From DATBQN01 sp963755825 (GTDB lineage: Bacteria > Acidobacteriota > Thermoanaerobaculia > Multivoradales > UBA5704), in the NCBI GenBank assembly GCA_963755825.1, contig CAVWLA010000003.1, forward strand, positions 744,001-808,000: 64,000 bases of DNA, in the 5' to 3' direction. Under the pieces are notes generated by a model that did not search any database, was not told the DNA's origin, and was given only the letters and a program-made list of their open reading frames with translations. The translations under genes and the position numbers were made by a program. Numbering within the stretch: the first letter of the stretch is position 1; each line of letters starts with the position of its first letter. Positions 54,101-61,669 of the stretch are shown here, one piece after another.

Positions 54101-55274
54101 CGCAGTCGCCGCGCAGGCGCGGCTTCTTCGGCGCCGTGGGGGTGGTGGCGCCGGGGTTGGGATTGCCGGTGGCGCCCTTGCCGCGCACCGTCGCCGCCTC
54201 GGCCTCGCCCACCGCGCGCCACCCCGGCTGCGGCAGGCTCTGGCGGGCGACCAGCAGATAGCCGGTCGACTCCTCCTCCACCGCGCCGCGGCTCACCCAG
54301 TGGTCGTCGCCGAAGGTGAGGTCCTTGGCGAGATAGCGGCCGCCGCTCTCCTCGACGAGCGCCGCGAAGTGCCCCGCCCGCCAGTGCACGACCGCGGGGA
54401 CCGGGATCGGCGAGCCGCGGCGGCGCTGCACCGCCGCGAGGTCGAGCCCCGTCGAGCGGGCGAGCTCGCCGATCTCCGCCAGCGAGGTGCCGTCCGCGGT
54501 CGACGCATAGCGCAGCAGCCGCGGGTCGAGGCTCTGCTCCGGGTGGAGCGCCTGGCTGACCCGCTCGACGGCGAGCGGCCCGCAGCGGAAGGAGCCGCCG
54601 GGATCGTGGCGCATCAGCCAGAGGCCCGAGCGCGAGCTCGCCACCACCTCGGCGGCGTGGCCGCCGAGCGGCCGGCCCGCGATCTCCTCGAGCAGCGCCG
54701 CCAGCTCGCCGCTCCGCCCCAGCGCCGCGATCAGCTCGACGCGCGTCGAGAGCGCCAGGTCGGCGACCTTCCGGGCGTCGGGCGCGATCGCCAAGCGGGT
54801 GGCGTTCCACGCCTCCGTCGACGCCGCGAGGGCGCGCTCGATGTAGCCGGTGTGCCGGTAGAGCACGGCGAGATTGGCGAGGAGCGACGGCCGCCAGGCC
54901 GAGCGCGGATGGTCGGCGAGAAAGCCCAGCAACGGCTGCAGCGCCTCGACGTCGCCGGCGGTCCGATACGCCGCCACGGCGCGCGCCAGGCTCCGGGTGT
55001 CGTCCGCCTCCGGCTCCCCCACCGGCAGCAGCGGCTCGGCGAAGGTCCGGCCGCTCTCCGGCCGCAGGGCGGCGGCGCCTGCAGCGCCCGTGGTCGCGCT
55101 CGCGGTCGGAACCTCGGCTCTCGACTGCGCCGCCAAGGGACCGATCGCCGAGAGCCCGATCGCCAGGAGCCCGACCGCCGCTCGCCGCATCGCGGCCGCG
55201 GCCCGCGCGAGCCCGCGCCGTGTCCGCCTCCGGGTGTCCAACCGACTCGCTGCATCGAAAACGCTGGCAGGCAT
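51171..55274 (-). CDS. Secreted RHS/YD-repeat protein, N-terminal piece, with C39-like peptidase domain
   Basis: A 1367-residue exported protein (hydrophobic residues about 30-50, ending PLAAQSRA). Residues 90-205 are TPR-like helices. Residues about 222-335 resemble a C39 peptidase: Cys231 in FRCGPLAVE, His302 in WRAGHFAALVE and Asp318 in LAKDLTF. From about residue 390 the YD-repeat shell begins (LGITYNSREDFQPQTFTFTN) and continues through many repeats (SYDPATSRLLSIADALGQRT, YDNLDRLTRITYPDG, YDGSGRLIRRTDALNQT). It stops after GFGYDAAGNRTSE-like repeats with a Pro/Ala tail, without the RHS core end; that end is in the next gene, which overlaps by 4 bases. AAGGAGA precedes ATG 55274. Confidence 0.85.
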   Translation of the reverse strand: MPASVFDAASRLDTRRRTRRGLARAAAAMRRAAVGLLAIGLSAIGPLAAQSRAEVPTASATTGAAGAAALRPESGRTFAEPLLPVGEPEADDTRSLARAVAAYRTAGDVEALQPLLGFLADHPRSAWRPSLLANLAVLYRHTGYIERALAASTEAWNATRLAIAPDARKVADLALSTRVELIAALGRSGELAALLEEIAGRPLGGHAAEVVASSRSGLWLMRHDPGGSFRCGPLAVERVSQALHPEQSLDPRLLRYASTADGTSLAEIGELARSTGLDLAAVQRRRGSPIPVPAVVHWRAGHFAALVEESGGRYLAKDLTFGDDHWVSRGAVEEESTGYLLVARQSLPQPGWRAVGEAEAATVRGKGATGNPNPGATTPTAPKKPRLRGDCGPHGRGMPEYDFHVAVVSLNVTDTPVGYAPPRGPAIELGITYNSREDFQPQTFTFTNLGPRWSFDWLSYVEDDDPQNTGQTVRLAERGGGSFILPHLAGSASGTYGPNVAGYHETVVRTVAGGAVSFVRRYPDGSQDVYAQSDGAATMRKYFLTAVADPAGNTVTLSYDPATSRLLSIADALGQRTTLAYGLAADPYKVTAVTDPFGRQAVLQYAGGMLRSVTDAAGMTSLFTYGPASYDASLPIDFMSALTTPYGTTTFDMGEHPPASPSDIGNVRWLLATDPLGDQERIEFIHEAPGIADSTTEAVPAGFQNQFLRFRNTFYWNQTAMQQYSDADANRYVNATYLLHWLHDATGGPNNIAASSIPESVQAQGQHRIWFAYPGQSSTIFQGSLSSPSTLAQVLDNGVEQRTSWTYDGSGRVQSLTDPVGRRFSLRYAANGLDLASVRNDLLDGGVGEQMAAYTYNSLHLPVTRTDFAGQVWSATYNAAGQLTSSRRPDGVTTNLTYDAQGFLRQVARAGTTLQESYTYDAFDRVRTWTSTDGYTLTLDYDNLDRLTRITYPDGTADSVVFDRLDVVEAHDRLGRVTRFAYDPADRLISATDPANRSTLYSWCACGALGQLTDALGNQTTWLRDGLNRVVGRQLNGQTGALYAYDGSGRLIRRTDALNQTTAYAYNADDTLASVAYQNAVRSTPGVAYQWDPSYQRLALLTDGFGTTAYAYNPAGVAGAGELASISAPAPDHTVTFQYDVIGRQIGRAIDGVAVTTSFDALDRVASVSSPLGTFSSTYDGSSSRVTTQSYPNGQGAALTYLDAAHDFRLARLRWGAAAGGTNLSQFDYTYDLGQDQIVGLVWRDAVNPAGRFYSFAYDGALQLLGRLQTSDPAQPPVGVLHNLAFGYDAAGNRTSETVDNTVATATFDGANQLVGIERGLTQQAQAAMAAARARRARPPAPPAAADGAKPASSPAAPAHRAEGGRQ

Positions 55275-55774
55275 CGCTCGTCTCCTTCGCGGTCGGCACC
55301 CGCGCGCCGCGGCGCTCCGGGTGCTGCGGGCGCCGCCGCCGGTGCTGCTCGCGCCGCGGAGCCCGTGCTGTTCGCCGTCTCGTCATCGGCGGTCAGCGGG
55401 TGGTAGGCCGCCGCAGTTCATGCCCTGTGCCAGCCGGCGGCGAGGGCTCCGGCCGGCCGACGCATCGAGCTGATTCGAATGGAGATGGCGTCGTGCGGCG
55501 CGGTTCGCCGGGGCGACGCGCTCGGCGGCTGCGGAGCGCACGGCGTGGGCGCCTGCCCAAGGCTTGCGCCGCGCCGTCGCAGCCGAGCGAGGGCTGAAGA
55601 GCGCCCCAGCGGGGACGAAAGAGCACAACTCCCCAGCCGCGGGCGGCGTAAGAATGGATCTCGCGCGCTCGCCGCGACGCGAGGGCGGCGGCCAGCCGCC
55701 TGAGGAGGGCTCAAACGCACGTCAAGACGTCGTCGGCATCCGCCACCAGATCCAGCTGCCGGCTCACCGGCCGG
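55275..55774. other. 500-base divergent intergenic region without a supported gene
   Basis: Lies between the divergent RHS gene and the enhancer-binding-protein-like gene. Short frames on both strands have unnatural Arg/Pro composition and no ribosome site, so I call no gene. It must hold the promoters of both flanking genes, but I see no convincing -35/-10 pair or sigma-54 element. Confidence 0.5.
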
Positions 55775-57445
55775 GTGGGCGGCGCCGTCTACAGCCGTCC
55801 GGTCGCCCGCGAGGTCGCGGCGATCGATGCCGGCGACGCGGTGCTCGCCATCCGGATCGATCGCGACTCCAGCGACGGCGAGGCGATTCGCCGGCCGGAG
55901 CGCGCCTGGGCGCCCGAGGCGCTCGCACCGGCGCCGCCCGCCGCCGCCCTCGACGTCGTCGAGGAGCTGTTCGACCGCTTCGCGGGCGGCCCGCTCGCAG
56001 ATCCCGCCGCGGCCCTGGGGATCCTCTGCCGGCACTCCGCCGCCGCCGCCGGCGCGCTGCTCGAACAAGTGGGGGACGGCGAGCCGCGGATCGTCGCCGC
56101 CTGGGGCGACATCCGCGCCATCGGCCGCCGCATCGACCTCGACGAGCTCGTGCGCCGCCCCGACGAGGGACCTGACGCGGCTGCCGGCGACCGGCGGCCG
56201 CGGCGCTGCGCGGGGACGCCGCCGGGCACCACCGCGGCCTTCGTGCGCCGCGGCAGCCGGCTCCTCGTCGGCGTCCTCGCGGGTTTCGCCGCCGGCGGCG
56301 CCGGCCAGCCGCCGGCGGACTGCGGCCCGCTGCTCGCCATCCTGCTGCGGCTGGTCGACGGCGGCGCGGGCATGGACGGCCCCGCCGCGCGGCCGTCGCG
56401 CTCAGCCGGCGGGATGGCCATCGAGCTGCCGCTGACGCCGGCGCCGGGCCTCGTCGCCTGCGTGTCGCCGGCGATGCGCGCCGCCTACGCCGAGGTCGAG
56501 CGGATCCGCGACGGCGAGTTCCCGGTCCTCGTCGTCGGCGAGACCGGAGTCGGCAAGGAGCACGTGGTGCGCCTCCTCCACCAGCGCTCGGCGCGCGGCA
56601 GGGCGCCGCTGGTGGCGGTCAACTGCGCCGCCATCCCCGCCGACCTTCTCGAAGCGGAGCTCTTCGGCGTCGGTCGCGGCGCCGCGACCGGCGTGCAGGA
56701 GAGGAAGGGCAAGTTCCAGCTCGCGCACGGCGGCACGCTCTTCCTCGACGAGATCGGCGAGATGCCGCTCGCCCTCCAGGCCAAGCTCCTCCGCGTCGTC
56801 GAGGAGCGCGCGGTGCAGCCGCTCGGCGGCGCCGCCGTCGCCATCGACGTGCGGATCGTCGCGGCGACCAACGCCGGTCTCCTGGAGCGGGCCGCGGCGG
56901 GCCGCTTCCGCGCCGACCTCTACTACCGGCTGGCGGGCTACGTGCTGGAGGTGCCGCCGCTGCGCCGGCGGCGCGAGGACATCACCGTCCTCGTCCAGGC
57001 CTTCCTCGGCCGCCTGGCGCGAGAGGCCGGCACCTGGATCCCCGGCGTCACCCTCCGCGCCCTCGAGCGGCTCACCGGCTACGCCTGGCCCGGCAACGTG
57101 CGCCAGCTGGAGAGCACGCTGCGCCGGCTGGTGTACCAATGCCCCGACGGTCAGCCCATCGACTCGTCGATGCTCGTGGAACCGATCGCCGGCGCCGCCG
57201 ACGCCGCTGCGCCGGCGGACGGCGACGGCACGCTCCACCTGGCCGTCCACACCGACGCCCTCGAGCGCCGGCTCCTCCACCGCGCCCTCGAGCGCTCGAA
57301 AGGCAACCAGCGCGCCGCCGCGGCGCTCCTCGGCATCTCCCGCAACGGCCTGCGCAACCGCATGCAGCGCCTCGGCGTGGCGCGCTTCGACGGCTCTCCG
57401 AGCCCGCTCGACCGGCCGCGAGGACCAGGACTTCGCACGCTCTGA
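55775..57445 (+). CDS. Sigma-54-activator-like AAA+ regulator with altered GAFTGA loop
   Basis: A 556-residue regulator. Residues 1-200 are an unrecognised, Ala-rich sensor part. The AAA+ domain (about 225-455) has Walker A GETGVGKE (255-262), Walker B GTLFLDEIGEM, VAATNAGLL, an arginine-finger region RFRADLYYRLAG and YAWPGNVRQLE. The loop that should read GAFTGA is GAATGV (302-307), with the critical Phe replaced. The C-terminal Fis-type helix-turn-helix (KGNQRAAAALLGISRNGLRNRM) is normal. Without the loop it may regulate at sigma-70 promoters instead. The GTG start is tentative. It lies about 200 bases before the first lanthipeptide precursor and probably regulates that locus. Confidence 0.82.
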   Translation: MGGAVYSRPVAREVAAIDAGDAVLAIRIDRDSSDGEAIRRPERAWAPEALAPAPPAAALDVVEELFDRFAGGPLADPAAALGILCRHSAAAAGALLEQVGDGEPRIVAAWGDIRAIGRRIDLDELVRRPDEGPDAAAGDRRPRRCAGTPPGTTAAFVRRGSRLLVGVLAGFAAGGAGQPPADCGPLLAILLRLVDGGAGMDGPAARPSRSAGGMAIELPLTPAPGLVACVSPAMRAAYAEVERIRDGEFPVLVVGETGVGKEHVVRLLHQRSARGRAPLVAVNCAAIPADLLEAELFGVGRGAATGVQERKGKFQLAHGGTLFLDEIGEMPLALQAKLLRVVEERAVQPLGGAAVAIDVRIVAATNAGLLERAAAGRFRADLYYRLAGYVLEVPPLRRRREDITVLVQAFLGRLAREAGTWIPGVTLRALERLTGYAWPGNVRQLESTLRRLVYQCPDGQPIDSSMLVEPIAGAADAAAPADGDGTLHLAVHTDALERRLLHRALERSKGNQRAAAALLGISRNGLRNRMQRLGVARFDGSPSPLDRPRGPGLRTL

Positions 57446-57457
57446 GGCGAGCGGCCG

Positions 57458-57471
57458 AGAGGTCGACCTCT
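57458..57471. promoter_or_regulatory. 14-bp palindrome between the regulator and the first precursor gene
   Basis: A perfect inverted repeat (half-site AGAGGTC) 13 bases after the regulator stop. It may be a binding site for the regulator or part of a weak terminator; no promoter boxes are clear in 57446-57643. Confidence 0.3.
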
Positions 57472-57643
57472 GAGCGATCTCGTCCGCCGCCCTGGACCTC
57501 GCCGCCCGCGCGGGGTCCGCTCGAGGCGTCCTTCCGCACCATGCTCTATGGGCGCCGCCGCTCGGCGCGGCGCTCTCTTCGAGACACCGCTCGGTCCCGA
57601 TGGACGGGACGCAGACGGTCCTCGGCACGAAGGGAGACCTGTC

Positions 57644-57814
57644 ATGTCGGAAAAGAGTCAGGCTCGGCCCACGCTCGCCCTCGATCTCGAAGTGCAGGAG
57701 ATCGAGTCGTTCTGCAACCCGGGCTGCAACACCTCGTCGACCCACCCGGCCTGCACCTGCCCGTCGCTCCCCTCGACGACTGGGAGCCTGTTCGTCGCCC
57801 GGGCCACGACGTAG
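57644..57814 (+). CDS. Lanthipeptide-type precursor peptide 1
   Basis: A 56-residue peptide. The leader (about 1-21) carries LALDLEVQEIE, similar in position and nature to the acidic box read by LanB dehydratases. The core is rich in Cys, Ser and Thr: Cys24, Cys28, Cys37 and Cys39 in a C-x3-C-x8-C-x-C pattern, then a tail with SLPSTTGSLF. Ser and Thr would be dehydrated and joined to Cys. GGGAGA lies 9 bases before the ATG. It is on the opposite strand to the LanB genes and converges on them, but is clearly homologous to the two peptides at 61448 and 61669. Confidence 0.85.
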   Translation: MSEKSQARPTLALDLEVQEIESFCNPGCNTSSTHPACTCPSLPSTTGSLFVARATT

Positions 57815-57828
57815 CCGCTCGCCCAGGG

Positions 57829-57883
57829 GCCTGCACCAGGCGACATGGGCGCGGTGAGCCGTCGGCGGACGGCTGGTGCAGGC
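57829..57883. terminator. Nested inverted repeats between convergent precursor and LanB genes
   Basis: An outer perfect 11-bp pair, GCCTGCACCAG (57829-57839) with its complement at 57873-57883, encloses a 7-bp hairpin, AGCCGTC-GGCG-GACGGCT (57857-57874), that partly overlaps the outer arm, so two folds compete. Its place between two gene ends suits a bidirectional terminator. Confidence 0.55.
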
Positions 57884-57889
57884 TCGGAG

Positions 57890-60523
57890 TCAGATCTCTC
57901 CGCGGAGCTGGACGAGGAATTCCGCCGCGTAGCGGCCGGCGCCATCCCGCACCCACATCTCGTCCGGGCTCGGCAGCATCTCGGTCGCGTGAAGAACCGG
58001 CGCCGGATGGTCTGCAGACGGGGTGAGCGTCCGGCGGAGCAGCTCGGCCGAGAGGGGCGACTCGAGGTCGGCATAGTAGGGCTTGGGATCGCTCGCCGTG
58101 TGGAGGAAGACGTGGCGCGGCAGGCCATGGGCGCGCCGCCAGCGCGCGATGCGGGCGAAGAGCTCGCTCGCCGAGGCGAAGCCGTCGCCGCCGTCCCGCG
58201 GCACCTCCGGCGCCATGCCCGGCGGGAAGACCCAGCGCCGCCGAAAGAGCACCAGACGGCCGAGGGTGAAGCGGGGCCAGCGCGTGATGCCGGGCACCTC
58301 GAAGCCGGGAAAATAGCTCAGCGGCTGCAGCCTCTGGCGGCCGATCTCGAGCAGGAACGAGATGAACCCTTGCGGGCTGATGCCGCTGCTGATCACGGGG
58401 ACGACCTCGGCGCCGCGCGATGCCGAGCGGAGCACGAAGCGCCGCTCGGTGGTGTCCCAGCGCACGGTCAGCTCGGCGAGGGTGATCGCCGTCGCGCCCG
58501 GCGAGATTCGCTCGCCGGGGAGCTCGATCTCGTGAGCGAAGATCGTCGGCCGCAGGCCGGCGTTGGCGGTCCGGCCGAGGTGGTTGTAGGTGATCTCGGC
58601 GACGATCGCTCCCGGTCCTCCGCCGGACGCTCCCGGCGCCGCGTACCGCGCCACCTCTCGCACGATCGCAGGTGAAGGCTCGCCCTTCTCGCCCAGCAGC
58701 CAGGCGAAGCGGGCGAGGGCGATGCCGGCGCCGAAGAAGGCGTTGATGGCGAGCCGATAGCGTCCGGCGGTGATCGCGTCGGCGTCGGCCGCGGCGACCT
58801 GGAAGAGGGCGCCGGCCGCCCAGTCGGGCTCGCGGTCCGCCGCCCCGGCCCGCGCGAAGAAGGCGTCGTCGAGCGCCACCTCCTCCGCCCCGGACGCCGC
58901 GGCCTCGCGCGCCAGCCCGGCGAGGATCTCCCGTGTCCGCTCGCCGACTGCCGCGGCGCTCGGGTCGCCGCGCGGCGCCGCCGGGAACGCGGCCGGGCGC
59001 TCCTCGCGCTCGGGCTCGAAGAGTCCGTGAAAGAGGTCGAGGACGGGCACCTCCTGGTCGGCCGGGAAGCGGGCGAGAAATCTCCGTCCCCAGCTTTCGC
59101 GGAAGACCGGCTCCGGGTAGATCGCGGTGAACAGGCGGACATAGCGGCCGAGGTGAGCCCGCAGCTCGGCGAGGAGCGGAGCGGGAAGGGTGACCTCGAG
59201 GCTCGAGGCGGTGTCGACCCGAAACAGCGCGTCGCCGTTGATCGGCCGGCGGTGAGGGAGAGCCTCGAGCCGCGCCGCGATGCCATCCATGGCCGCGAGC
59301 CGAGCCGGCACGGCGAGCGCCGGAAGGCTCTCGACGGAGCGCTCGATCGCCTCGACCTCGCCCAGCCAGGGAGCCGCGCAGCCGGCCGCGGCGAGCGTCG
59401 CCGCGAGGTGGGCGAGCGGCCGGCGGCTGTTGTAGGGCGGCTCGACCTCGGCGATCAGGATCCCGGCATCGGCAAGGCGGGCCAGGAAATCGGCGAGGGT
59501 CTCCGTCTCGAGGCCGCTCCGCGCGGCGACCGCGGCGAGGAGCTCGGGCACCGCCAGGGCGCCCCGCGCAGCTTCCTCCAGAAAGAGGTCGAGGACCGGC
59601 TGAGCGCGCACCCGCGAGCGGATCTCGTCGTCGTCGTCGCGGCGCGGCGAGGACGGCCGCCAGTAGGAATAAAAACCGGCCTGCTCGAGGTCGGGCCGCA
59701 GGGTCGGGTTGGGGCGCGGCACGACCGCCGGCCAGACGGCGCGGTCGGCGGCGAGGCAGGCGGTCACCTTGCGGGCCTCGGCGACGGAGAGGAGCACCTC
59801 GCGCCGCAGCTCGCGGTTCTCGCCGTCGACCCGAGCCCCCGAACCCAGGCGGGCGATCGCCACGGCGCAGAAGACCGCGTTGGGGCTCGTCTTCGCGGTG
59901 AAGCGGGAGGCGTAGGCGGTCGCCTTGGCGGCGGCGTGGCGCTCGCCGTGGCGCCAGCGCTCCGGGTCGGCCGCCGCGAGATCCGCGAGACGGCCGAAGA
60001 GGGCGGGACCGACAAGGCGGATGCCCTCCTGGAAGATGGGCCGGCGGGTGAGCGCGACGAGCGCACGACGTGCGCGGACCAGGTCGGAGCGGAAGGCGGC
60101 CTCGTAGGCGGCGCGAGCCGCCTCGGCGCGCCTCCGCTCCGCCAGGTGGCAGGCGAGGCCGGCGGAGATGTCGGGCGTGAGACGGGGCGCCGCCTCGGCG
60201 AGCGACCGCGGCGACGGCTCGCGACGGTTGTGGAGGTCGCGGCGGAGAGCGACGACCGCGAGCCGCGAGCGCCTCGAGACCGCGCCGTCCTCGCCCGCCG
60301 ACGGCGCGGGGTCGCCCGCCGCGGCATAGAGGAGGTCGCCCAACCTCGCCGCGTCGGCGTCGAGCGCGGATTCGAGGTCGAGCCAGGCGGCGAGCGCGGC
60401 GACGGCGGCGGCGGCATCGAGCGTCGCCAGAGCCTCGAAGGGCAGGCCGGCGACGCGCAGCAGGAGGAGCGGCGCGTCGCTCTCGCCCGGCGCCGCGCCG
60501 CGCCGCGGAGGCTCGGCGCTCAG
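57890..60523 (-). CDS. lanB: Lantibiotic dehydratase, glutamylation part of a split LanB
   Basis: About 877 residues, matching the N-terminal (glutamylation) region of class I LanB dehydratases, which use glutamyl-tRNA to activate Ser and Thr of a precursor peptide. Family features include LPFEALATLD near the start, YASRFTAKTSPNAVFC (the conserved Lys-Thr/Ser-x-Pro segment), the central EPVFRESWGRRFLARF, and the C-terminal RWPRFTLGRLVLFRRRWVF with LHATEMLPSPDEMWV. No ATG, GTG or TTG lies at the homologous start; CTG 60523, overlapping the upstream TGA as CTGA, is my proposal. The elimination domain is encoded by the preceding gene. It converges with precursor 1. Confidence 0.88.
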   Translation of the reverse strand: MSAEPPRRGAAPGESDAPLLLLRVAGLPFEALATLDAAAAVAALAAWLDLESALDADAARLGDLLYAAAGDPAPSAGEDGAVSRRSRLAVVALRRDLHNRREPSPRSLAEAAPRLTPDISAGLACHLAERRRAEAARAAYEAAFRSDLVRARRALVALTRRPIFQEGIRLVGPALFGRLADLAAADPERWRHGERHAAAKATAYASRFTAKTSPNAVFCAVAIARLGSGARVDGENRELRREVLLSVAEARKVTACLAADRAVWPAVVPRPNPTLRPDLEQAGFYSYWRPSSPRRDDDDEIRSRVRAQPVLDLFLEEAARGALAVPELLAAVAARSGLETETLADFLARLADAGILIAEVEPPYNSRRPLAHLAATLAAAGCAAPWLGEVEAIERSVESLPALAVPARLAAMDGIAARLEALPHRRPINGDALFRVDTASSLEVTLPAPLLAELRAHLGRYVRLFTAIYPEPVFRESWGRRFLARFPADQEVPVLDLFHGLFEPEREERPAAFPAAPRGDPSAAAVGERTREILAGLAREAAASGAEEVALDDAFFARAGAADREPDWAAGALFQVAAADADAITAGRYRLAINAFFGAGIALARFAWLLGEKGEPSPAIVREVARYAAPGASGGGPGAIVAEITYNHLGRTANAGLRPTIFAHEIELPGERISPGATAITLAELTVRWDTTERRFVLRSASRGAEVVPVISSGISPQGFISFLLEIGRQRLQPLSYFPGFEVPGITRWPRFTLGRLVLFRRRWVFPPGMAPEVPRDGGDGFASASELFARIARWRRAHGLPRHVFLHTASDPKPYYADLESPLSAELLRRTLTPSADHPAPVLHATEMLPSPDEMWVRDGAGRYAAEFLVQLRGEI

Positions 60524-61416
60524 GCGGGGCCGCCCCCGTCCTGCAGCAGGCGGTGCATGTAGTAGCGGAGGATCGCTTCCGGCGTGGGATCGATCCCCAG
60601 GCGGTTGGCCGACATGTGGGCGTAGGACCAGGCGAGATAGACGAGGTCCTGCTGGATACGGCCGGCGCCGTGCGCTTCCAGGATCGCCTCGGCGACCGGC
60701 CGCGTCGCCTCCTGCCAGCGGGCGGCGATCCGCGCCGGCTCGGTCCCTCCCCACAGGAGCTCGGGGTCGCGGCTCTGCTCGCCGGTGAAGAGATCCTGGA
60801 GACCGTCCTTCAGCCCCTGGTAGCGCTCGTCGAGGAGCGCGCGGTCCTGCTCTCCCCAGGTCCCCATCTCCTGCGTCCACCGATAGCCGTAGGCGTAGAA
60901 GGCGAGGCGCTGCTCGCGATCGAAGCGCAGCAGATCGACGAGACGGTCGGTCATCAGGAGCGAGACCTCGCGGCGGCTCTTCTTGAGCTCGCCGGCGCGG
61001 TCCGCCGTCATCAGGTCGAGGCAGGCGAGCGAGTCGTGCAGGAAGAGCTTCTCGGCGAGGCGCATCCCCTCCGCTCCGCCGTAGCGCTCGATCTCCCGGT
61101 CGTAGGTGGCGAAGTCGACCTCGTCGACCAGACCCGCCGGCAGCGCCTCCAGCTGCCGCTCGACGCGGGCGCGGACCGGCCCGTCGACCCAGCCCGCCTC
61201 GCCCAGGACGCGGAAGCGGATCTGCCAGCTCGGCACGTTGTAGCGGGCGAAGAACAGCGAGTCGAGCTCGGGAGCGAGGCGGAGCTCGCGCGCGATGGGC
61301 GTCACGAGATCCGCCAGGATCTGCTCGTGGCAGTCCCGCCCGGCGTAGAGCAGGGTGAAGAGGCAGGACGGCGGCGCGGGCTCGGACAAGAGATCGTCCT
61401 TGGAAAGGAACGGCAC
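60520..61416 (-). CDS. Thiopeptide-type/LanB C-terminal elimination protein
   Basis: A 298-residue protein of the lantibiotic dehydratase C-terminal family. It removes glutamate from the glutamylated Ser/Thr to leave dehydroamino acids. Motifs are FFARYNVPSWQIRFRV near residue 55-70, ATYDREIERYGG, AEKLFLHDSLACLDL and AHMSANRLGIDPTPEAIL near the C terminus. The start is taken as GTG 61416, 31 bases after the stop of precursor 2; ATG alternatives would cut into conserved sequence. It overlaps the glutamylation gene by 4 bases, so the two halves of LanB are co-translated as in thiopeptide and pinensin-type loci. Confidence 0.88.
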   Translation of the reverse strand: MPFLSKDDLLSEPAPPSCLFTLLYAGRDCHEQILADLVTPIARELRLAPELDSLFFARYNVPSWQIRFRVLGEAGWVDGPVRARVERQLEALPAGLVDEVDFATYDREIERYGGAEGMRLAEKLFLHDSLACLDLMTADRAGELKKSRREVSLLMTDRLVDLLRFDREQRLAFYAYGYRWTQEMGTWGEQDRALLDERYQGLKDGLQDLFTGEQSRDPELLWGGTEPARIAARWQEATRPVAEAILEAHGAGRIQQDLVYLAWSYAHMSANRLGIDPTPEAILRYYMHRLLQDGGGPA

Positions 61417-61447
61417 TCGGCGCGAGGCCGGCGGCCGACCGCGGCCC

Positions 61448-61612
61448 TCAGCCTGTCGTCGTGGCGGTGAACAGGCTCGCCGTCGTCGTCAACCGCACCG
61501 GGCAGGTGCACGCCCCGCTGGTGGTCGATGTGCCGCAGCCCGGGTTGCACCACGCTTCGAGCTCCTGGAGTTCGAGATTCAAGGGCGTGGCGGTCGTCTT
61601 GGTGTCCTTCAT
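61448..61612 (-). CDS. Lanthipeptide-type precursor peptide 2
   Basis: A 54-residue peptide with leader LNLELQELEA (residues 11-20) and core starting at Trp21. Cys22, Cys26, Cys35 and Cys37 follow the same C-x3-C-x8-C-x-C plan as precursor 1, with GCGTSTTSGACTC between them and a very Thr-rich tail (LTTTASLFTATTTG). AAGGAGGAC lies just before ATG 61612, a strong ribosome site as expected for an abundant precursor. It sits between precursor 3 and the LanB genes on the same strand, in one likely operon. Confidence 0.88.
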   Translation of the reverse strand: MKDTKTTATPLNLELQELEAWCNPGCGTSTTSGACTCPVRLTTTASLFTATTTG

Positions 61613-61651
61613 GGCGTCCTCCTTGATGTCTGCTCGAGCTGCCCGGCCGGA

Positions 61652-61669
61652 AGGCACGGGCCCGTGCCT
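61652..61669. repeat. 18-bp perfect palindrome between precursor genes 3 and 2
   Basis: Half-site AGGCACGGG directly followed by its reverse complement, ending at the stop codon of precursor 3. In the message it could form a strong hairpin 3' of that gene, which might stabilise or partly terminate the transcript and so raise precursor relative to enzyme. There is no T run on the minus strand. Confidence 0.5.

Noticed and set aside
51195..55406. A 1403-codon open frame opposite the RHS gene
   Set aside because: No domains, Arg/Gly/Val bias of an antisense frame, while the other strand shows clear YD repeats.
55383..55628. Short minus-strand genes in the divergent intergenic region
   Set aside because: Arg/Pro-rich composition, no ribosome site and no resemblance to any family.
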